From Bostrychus sinensis (Eukaryota; Chordata; Actinopteri; Gobiiformes; Eleotridae), in the NCBI GenBank assembly GCA_020698575.1, contig CM036244.1, positions 8,255,034-8,319,033 on the forward strand: 64,000 bases of DNA, in the 5' to 3' direction. Both the position numbers and the translations under genes were made by a program. This document shows positions 57,062 to 64,000 of the stretch, in pieces; within the stretch, counting starts at the first letter, position 1, and every line of letters begins with the position of its first letter. Below the pieces are notes generated by a model. The model saw nothing but the letters and a program-made list of their open reading frames with translations. It did no database searches and was not told the origin of the DNA.

Positions 57062-58118
57062 GGTTGGCAGCAGGCGGCCGTCAGTCACATGATCAGTCAC
57101 ATGATCAGAGCGGCGGCACAGATATGTCAGGTGTGTGTTTCCCGCTCGGTGGGCCGCCCTCCCCGGGGGACCACAAATCATTCGGTGGGTGGCACATCAC
57201 AGCTCCGGGAGGAATGATGAATTTTTCAAAGCAACTTCTGGGCCTTTTTTTTATAATGAGCAGAAGTGAGGAGGAAAAAAAAAAAAAATATGGAGGAGGA
57301 AAAGAAATAAATTGTGTGGTCGTAGAAAGAGGGCGACTCGATTAAAGCTGGATATAAAATGCATGTTTGCACTTTGTTAATATGAATTCTTAAAGTATTT
57401 TAGGGACTATTCAATGGACATTTTCAAAATACTACAACCAAAAATCCTCTATAAGTTTGGGATATTTCTGAATATTGTAATTAGCCATTAACCCCAACAT
57501 CGCTGTCATATTTTGGATGCTTTAGTGAAAATATTTTGGAGGCTAAACATGAAAAGTTACTAATCAGGAAAGAAACATCCATTTATTATTGTCACTGAAC
57601 GGAAAATGATATAAAATCTTCATAGGCACAGGCTGAACTGGAAATAATTAGAGATATAGAAATGCACAAAATGAAAAGATTATATAAGCAAGTCCACAGT
57701 GAGTTTTATAGAGTACATATCAAAATAATTGGAATACTTTTTATTTGACTGTGTTTCCATGCACTAGAATACTCTGATATTAATCTGGATATGAGCATAC
57801 TCCAAATAATCAAAATAAGACAGCGCAGTAATCTGATTTTGTTTGCATTATTGCAGCATGTAAACATTTTAATCGCATTGTTGTTGGCACTCACAGTTTT
57901 TTACAAAGTTGCGACTGCTCAGAGACAGTTTTATTACAAGAAAATGCAAAAAGCGCTTTTCTTTTTCAGCTAGCGTTTAGTAGCAACAGCTGCGTCCGGC
58001 TTTTGCTTCGTCAGTCTAAGCCCAGCGCTGAATTTGTTGCACAGAAAGCTGGCGGTAAACAGAAAACAGGAAATCTACTGTTCATGTTAGCGATAGCTTT
58101 ACCTCCAGCCTCACACAA
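57062..58118. other. No gene recognised
   Basis: CAGTCACATGATCAG occurs twice in tandem at 57080-57108. Around 57745-57900 the text (GTTTCCATGCACTAGAATAC, GCATGTAAACATTTTAATCG) suggests a diverged dispersed repeat. Confidence 0.4.
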
Positions 58119-58611
58119 CACTGTAAAAAATATCTGTAGATTTCATGGTAAAAATCTGTAAAATCTCAACAGTAAAAGACCGTAATTGATATATCGGTAA
58201 AATACTGTTTTGGTTACGGTAATTAACTGTAATATTAAAAATAAGGCAAAATTGTATTTTTTTAATTTTATTTTTTGTAATGTATACAGTATAGCACTGT
58301 TAAAAAAATTGAGTCCAGTGTTTATTACAGTTTAACACCTTTTTAAAAGATAACTTTAAATTTTTACAGTAAATGTTGATTAAAATGTAAGCCGCAAACT
58401 GTAAAATATACAGTTAATCTATTTTTTGAAAGATTAATAACTTAATTTTACAGTAAATAATAAAAACTCAAGTCAAAAACTGTAAAAACAACATTTGTGA
58501 TATTATACTGTAAAATGAAATAAAGGCCTCTTGTAATTTTTACGGTAGAATTCTGGCAACCACAGCTGACAATTTTTTACCGTGAAATTTACAGATTTTT
58601 TTTTTACAGTG
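58119..58611. mobile_element. MITE with CACTGTAAAA ends, copy 2
   Basis: CACTGTAAAAAATATCTGTA at the left and GATTTTTTTTTTACAGTG at the right. It carries many TTTACAGTA/TACTGTAAAA words and is inverted relative to 43960-44341. No clear target duplication. Confidence 0.7.
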
Positions 58612-59439
58612 AAGGATTAACTCTGGTCTTTTTATGAAATATTGGCTGACAGAGACATCCGCGAGTCAGTCTAAGGTTCATTCACTATGGGCATTTTACA
58701 TTTAATAACACATTTTCACCACAGACAACACTGTATCATCCATATTTTTCATTTCATTTATTTGTTTCCAATTGTTTGTTGCTAAGTTTCAAGTTAAAAT
58801 AATTTTCCATCTATTTGTTACATAACTGAAAAGGAGCAACGGGAAGATTAATCTTAAAATACCTGCCCCTTTCTCCAAACCAAGCAAACAAAAACACAGG
58901 ACGGTCTGAAAAAACCTATACAGTTATAGTATTTCCAACATAACATTACACGCTCACAACAAACTCTTACAAAAAATACTTAATAACAGGATTATTCTTG
59001 AATGTAATCATTATTTAGGTAATTTATTTGATTTGATTACACTTTGAGCAAGCTTTTAGATTGTTTTTTTTCCCAATGAATTCCATAATTTAACTCCAGC
59101 CACTGAAATACACTTCTGTTTTAAAGTTTTTCTGGCAAAAGGATGTCTAAAGTCAAGTTTTCTTCTGCTGTCTTGACATTTGTTTTTCATATTTGCTGGT
59201 GAAAAGCACAGTCGTCATGGAAGGTAAGCAAGTTTTAGGTTGTGCACGTCTGGGAAACTTGCTCTAAGGCTGTAAACACTTCAGACATCAGTGTGTATGA
59301 AGTTAAACGCTGCTGTATGACCAACCATTTAAGACATGGAAACGCAATTGTACCCATTCCCTTTCATTTAATCAGTGACTTTAATTTATTTCGTCTATCT
59401 GGAATAAATTAAACTGTAATAACTCAAATTAGCCCTAAC
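58612..59439. other. No gene recognised
   Basis: AT-rich single-copy-looking stretch. Confidence 0.4.
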
Positions 59440-61190
59440 TTTTTAACCTTTCGCCCTGTCAATAACTCCATTTTTACACAGCACAATTTCATTCTGTTTA
59501 TGAAATTTAACCCCTTAAATTCCAGTTTATGTGGTGCAGACACATCCAGCACAAACAGAGGCCTCTGCTCAGTCTGGGACCTTTTTCCACTTTGCCCTGA
59601 AGAACTACATTTTGGATTTGTGCTCACGCAAACACAAACAAACTCATTTCTCAACAAACACTTTCACGCCGATTTATGACAACCCTAAAACACACACAAA
59701 TCATTTTAGTTCAAAAAATGTTTTTTAAATTTATACAAACACTAATGTGGCCATCTCCAAATTTATACCTCTGTCTAACATATTTGAGGAAATGGCGCCA
59801 CCTTCTAACAATAAAAACTAAAATTCCAATCCCTCACTATCATGAATCCATGAAATACTTGATAAAAATGTGAAATTATATTGCAGTGACAGTGTATAAT
59901 AAAAAATGTTGTTTTAATGGGAGTCAATGGCACAAAAAAATGTCTTAGGGGTAAAGGTGTGACTATTTTTTAGACACCTTTTTAAAAGGATAAAAAAAAA
60001 ATCTGAAATCTGAAAATTCATCCAAAAATAAACACCTGAGACAAAATCTATGCCATTTGAATCAACACAGCAAAAGTTATCCACAAAAAACAGGTGCAAA
60101 ACATCAAAAAATGTCTTAGGGCTGTAGGAGGATAAATTTGCTGTTGGGCATGTTTTGACTTTCCAACCTGGCAACCCTGCTCAGGTTCACTATCATGAAT
60201 CCATGAAATACTTCAAAATGTTGTTTTAATGGGAGTCAGTGGCACAAAAAATGTCTTAGGGGTAAAGGTGTGACTATTTTTTAGACACCTTTTTAACAGG
60301 ATAAAAAAAAAATCCCGAAATCTGAAAATTCATCCAAAAATACACACCTGAGGCAATTTATGACAACCCTAAAACACACACAAATCATTTTAGTTCAAAA
60401 AATGTTTTTTATTTGCCTTGTAGGCTTGATCATTTATACAAACACTAATGTGGCCATCTCCAAAATTTATACCTCTGTCTGCCATATTTGAGGAAATGGC
60501 GCCACCTAGTGAAAAAAATAAAAACAAAAATTCCAATCCCTCACTATCATGAATCCATGAAATACTTGATAAAAATGTGAAATTATATTGCAGTAACGGT
60601 GTTTTAATGGGAGTCAATGGCACAAAAAATGTCTTAGGGGTAAAGGTGTGACTATTTTTTAGACACCTTTTTAACAGGATAAAAAAAAAATCCCGAAATC
60701 TGAAAATTCATCCAAAAATACACACCTGAGGCAATTTATGACAACCCTAAAACACACACAAATCATTTTAGTTCAAAAAATGTGTTTTATTTGCCTTGTA
60801 GGCTTGATCATTTATACAAACACTAATGTGGCCATCTCCAAATTTATACCTCTGTCTGCCATATTTGAGGAAATGGCGCCACCTAGTGAAAAAAATAAAA
60901 ACAAAAATTCCAATCCCTCACTATCATGAATCCATGAAATACTTGATAAAAATGTGAAATTATATTGCAGTAACGGTGTTTTAATGGGAGTCAATGGCAC
61001 AAAAAATGTCTTAGGGGTAAAGGTGTGACTATCTTTTTAGACACATTTTTAACAGGATAAAAAAAAAAATCCTGAAATCTGAAAATTCATCCAAAAATAC
61101 ACACTGAGGCAAAATCTATGCCATTTGAATCAACACAGCAAAAGTTATCCACAAAAAACAGGTGCAAAACATCAAAAAATGTCTTAGGCT
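59440..61190 (+). repeat. Family C repeat with tandem 378-base units
   Basis: The landmark AACACTAATGTGGCCATCTC occurs at about 59737, 60441 and 60819. The last two are 378 apart and nearly identical. A truncated unit (about 60185-60352) follows a unique stretch with CTTTCCAACCTGGCAACCC. Each unit also has AATGGCGCCACC and AATGTCTTAGGGGTAAAGG. A dispersed relative lies at 21580-22300. Duplicate minus-strand frames in it are repeat artefacts. Confidence 0.85.
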
Positions 61191-62802
61191 GTAGCAGGGT
61201 TAGGACAGAGTCAACATTTTATCAACACAGAGTCGAAACCAACCAAAGTGTCCCGTTTGGCTCACAAATCTTGAGAGTTTGCCGCACCATCTGTTCCCCT
61301 CCAGAGGGATCAAAGCGCTCAGGTCGTCTCCTGTTACCTGACTCCACACACGTCGCCAACACAAAAGTACATTAAAAACAAACAGAGCCACACTGAAGGC
61401 TTTAGGATTGATGCACGAGGCTGAAGGAAAGCTGCCTTTACTCCTTGCTCGTTTTTTATTTACGGCTATATTTCCCATCTCCAATATAAAGACAGAGCAG
61501 GAGTCTTTCCCGGCCGCAACGCTCATATTTTCACATTAATGCCAGCACAGCCAAGGATGAAATAAGCTCTCAAATCTGCTTTTTTTGTTGCAGTTTTGGG
61601 GTGTGTGTGTGCGTGTGTTAAATCTCTCTGGGAAAAATACCTTTACATCTCCACACTGTGTTCGGTACAAATAGAAAGTGTTCAATTGGAGCGAAAAACG
61701 TGCCTCATCGGTGTAATAAAAAGTCACACGATCTCAATCTCCCCGGGCTTAAATTGCATTTTTATCTTGCACTACAGCGCAAATATATGGATGTCCTTTT
61801 ATATTTTCAAACTATGTTCCCAGTACGCGCCGTTTCCGCTCAACAACATCTTAATCCGTGCATCCGTCTTCGGTCCCTGTTGGATTTTGCCTATCGCGGT
61901 TTATCTCTTTATTTACACGCCTCTCACACATGTGGTGTTAGAGCCGCCGCACCTGCAGGGAAGTCACATGACCCACGCTGACCTCACATCCGCTGATCAC
62001 ATGACTAATAGCTCCCACAGGCCGGCGCCGCCACGGAGAGGTCGCGGTGGAGGTCACCAAAACAAGATCAAGAGTGCAGCGCGATGCTTTTATGTCGCTC
62101 AGGTGTGGGCTTCTGTTGTTTTCCAGGGTTAGGAAACAAAAAAACAAAAACAAATGTCTATCCAAAAAATACTGTTAAAGAAGAGCTGTATGAAACGTCG
62201 GTGTCTTTTTAGTGAAGAGTGATTTTGATAATTGCACATCTTTTGTCAACTTTTCCTTTCATCGCCGCGGTTGTTAATGAGCCAATGCCTAATATCAAAC
62301 TGGCTCTTTGTTACTTTTAATCAAAATAATTGGCTCCTGAGCAGAAAAATCAGTCAATGCCACCAAAAAAAAAAAACTGCGAAGGGTTTGATCAGACACA
62401 AATCCCACAAGACACACAGCGAGACACAAGGTTTTTACACTATTTTGAAGAATTTTTTAAAGATTAAATAAATAAATGAAAAACTTTTTATTCAACTGAA
62501 AATCACAAAATGCACAAAGCTTCAGGATGTGACCTGTTTTTAAAAGTTAACATGCCATAACTTTGGTTTTCTTTCATATATCTGCCATAAAATGACATGG
62601 ATGGTTCTATGGGTTCTGCAAGTGATATTAATTATTACTAACTATGTGTTTTTTATTTTAAAAATGTATAGCCCCTGTGGTCTTCCCGGGTGAGTTTCAC
62701 AAACTCAACTGCCTTCAGAAATTTATTAGGACCAGTTTTCAGCTTCATGAGAATCTTGTCACACCTCAAAAACTGCTTTTGCAACAATAGGAATTTTTTT
62801 AA
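61191..62802. other. No gene recognised
   Basis: Includes GC-richer text at about 61830-62060. The 178-codon plus-strand frame 61596-62132 overlaps a second frame and has no domain. Confidence 0.35.
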
Positions 62803-62880
62803 AGCTGGGACAAACTGGGACGATATCCTGCATTTGACGCGGCTGACGTGAGTCTGTTTGGTGAGTTCTGCCCCATCACA
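62803..62880 (+). repeat. Flank of the minisatellite, copy of the 31.2 kb repeat
   Basis: AAGCTGGGACAAACTGGGAC, ATTTGACGCGGCTGACGTGA and GTCTGTTTGGTGAG align with 31219-31290. Confidence 0.7.
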
Positions 62881-64000
62881 GTGGGACACGGTGGGACACA
62901 GTGGGACACAGTGGGACACAGTGGGACACAGTTGGACACAGTTGGACACAGTGGGACACAGTGGGACACAGTGGGACACAGTGGGACACAGTTGGACACA
63001 GTGGGGACACGGTGGGACACGGTGGGACACAGTGGGACACAGTGGGACACAGTTGGACACAGTGGGGACACAGTTGGACACAGTTGGACACAGTTGGACA
63101 CAGTGGGACACAGTGGGACACAGTTGGACACAGTTGGACACAGTTGGACACAGTGGGACACAGTGGGACACAGTGGGACACAGTTGGACACAGTGGGGAC
63201 ACGGTGGGACACGGTGGGACACAGTGGGACACAGTGGGACACAGTGGGACACAGTGGGACACAGTTGGACACAGTGGGGACACAGTTGGACACAGTTGGA
63301 CACAGTTGGACACAGTTGGACACAGTGGGGACACGGTGGGACACGGTGGGACACGGTGGGACACGGTGGGACACAGTGGGACACAGTGGGACACAGTTGG
63401 ACACAGTGGGGACACAGTTGGACACAGTGGAACACATTTGGACACAGTTGGACACAGTGGGACACAGTTGGACACAGTGGGGACACAGTTGGACACAGTT
63501 GGACACAGTGGGACACAGTGGGACACAGTTGGACACAGTGGGGACACGGTGGGACACGGTGGGACACAGTGGGACACAGTGGGACACAGTTGGACACAGT
63601 TGGACACAGTGGGACACAGTGGGACACAGTGGGACACAGTGGGACACAGTTGGACACAGTGGGGACACGGTGGGACACGGTGGGACACGGTGGGACACAG
63701 TGGGACACAGTGGGACACAGTGGGACACAGTTGGACACAGTGGGGACACAGTTGGACACAGTTGGACACAGTTGGACACAGTGGGACACAGTGGGACACA
63801 GTGGGACACAGTGGGACACAGTTGGACACAGTGGGACACAGTGGGACACAGTGGGACACAGTGGGACACAGTTGGACACAGTGGGGACACGGTGGGACAC
63901 GGTGGGACACAGTGGGACACAGTGGGACACAGTGGGACACAGTGGGGACACAGTTGGACACAGTTGGACACAGTTGGACACAGTTGGACACAGTGGGACA
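62881..64000. repeat. Decamer minisatellite GTGGGACACA/GTTGGACACA, over 1.1 kb
   Basis: At least 110 units run to the window edge. Variants are GTGGGACACA, GTTGGACACA, GTGGGACACG and an 11-base GTGGGGACACG-type unit. The marker GTGGGGACACGG recurs at about 63001, 63193, 63325, 63538, 63659 and 63881, implying larger repeated blocks. Consecutive GTGGGACACA units give GGG tracts separated by 7 bases. The 10-base period keeps all minus-strand phases open, giving artefact frames of 371-442 codons. Confidence 0.97.

Larger units (their letters stand above)
28938..64000 (-). other. Inferred intron 5' of the fstl4-like exon, running off the window
   Basis: From the acceptor to the right edge no other exon with family resemblance was recognised. 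The stretch is filled with transposon relics and simple repeats listed separately. FSTL4-type genes are known to have very large introns, which fits. A short or divergent 5' exon could have been missed. Confidence 0.5.

Noticed and set aside
60390..61000. Two near-identical minus-strand frames beginning MPLTPIKTPLLQ
   Set aside because: Produced by the tandem 378-base repeat; no domain and disrupted in the dispersed copy.
61596..62132. 178-codon plus-strand frame
   Set aside because: It overlaps another long frame in a different phase, begins in GT-rich text and shows no domain or splice support.
62653..63981. 442-, 390- and 371-codon Cys/Pro-rich frames on the minus strand
   Set aside because: All three phases are open at once because the decamer minisatellite has no stop word; this is repeat translation, not a gene.
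62881..64000. Possible CRISPR array
   Set aside because: Units are 10-11 bases with no unique spacers; it is a minisatellite in a eukaryotic genome.

Overview
The window looks like intronic and repeat DNA from a ray-finned (teleost-type) fish. It is AT-rich, has no operons or dense coding, and is crowded with short DNA transposons (hAT-like with 8-bp target duplications, Tc1/mariner-like with TA), tRNA-derived SINE pieces, LINE 3' tails and long microsatellites. The species cannot be named from the sequence alone.

Only one protein-coding exon is convincing: minus strand 28695-28937, a 243-base phase 1-1 exon encoding a complete 10-cysteine follistatin/Kazal module. It resembles follistatin-like 4/5, with FSTL4 the better match. 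It has a good acceptor (pyrimidine tract plus CAG) and donor (AAAG/GTACAG). If the call is right, the window is two large introns: 28938-64000 lies 5' of the exon and 1-28694 lies 3' of it in gene orientation. No second exon was recognised.

Layout. 1-5.1 kb: an inverted-repeat element holding AT and poly-C tracts, a TA-flanked element, a SINE and a large hAT-like element. 6-18 kb: nested hAT and Tc1-like elements, SINEs, LINE tails and a Tc1 relic. 19.5-21.2 kb: a long element with six GAA-triloop DNA hairpins. 21.5-25 kb: dispersed repeats. 26-27 kb: a roughly 1-kb GTAATR array. 28.7 kb: the exon. 31-34.7 kb: a repeat related to the terminal minisatellite, a LINE 3' end and a hAT-like copy. 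38.9-42 kb: a mariner relic and a 1-kb foldback. 43-53 kb: a cluster of hAT-like and other inverted-repeat elements. 53.3-57.1 kb: a long TIR element and a local inverted duplication bracketed by direct repeats. 59.4-61.2 kb: a tandem 378-base repeat. 62.9-64 kb: a decamer minisatellite running off the end.

No complete autonomous transposase, viral gene, CRISPR array or functional RNA gene was found. The most unusual structures are the GAA-hairpin cluster, the G-rich minisatellite with an apparent unexpanded relative at 31.2 kb, and the template-switch-like rearrangement at 54.7-57.1 kb.
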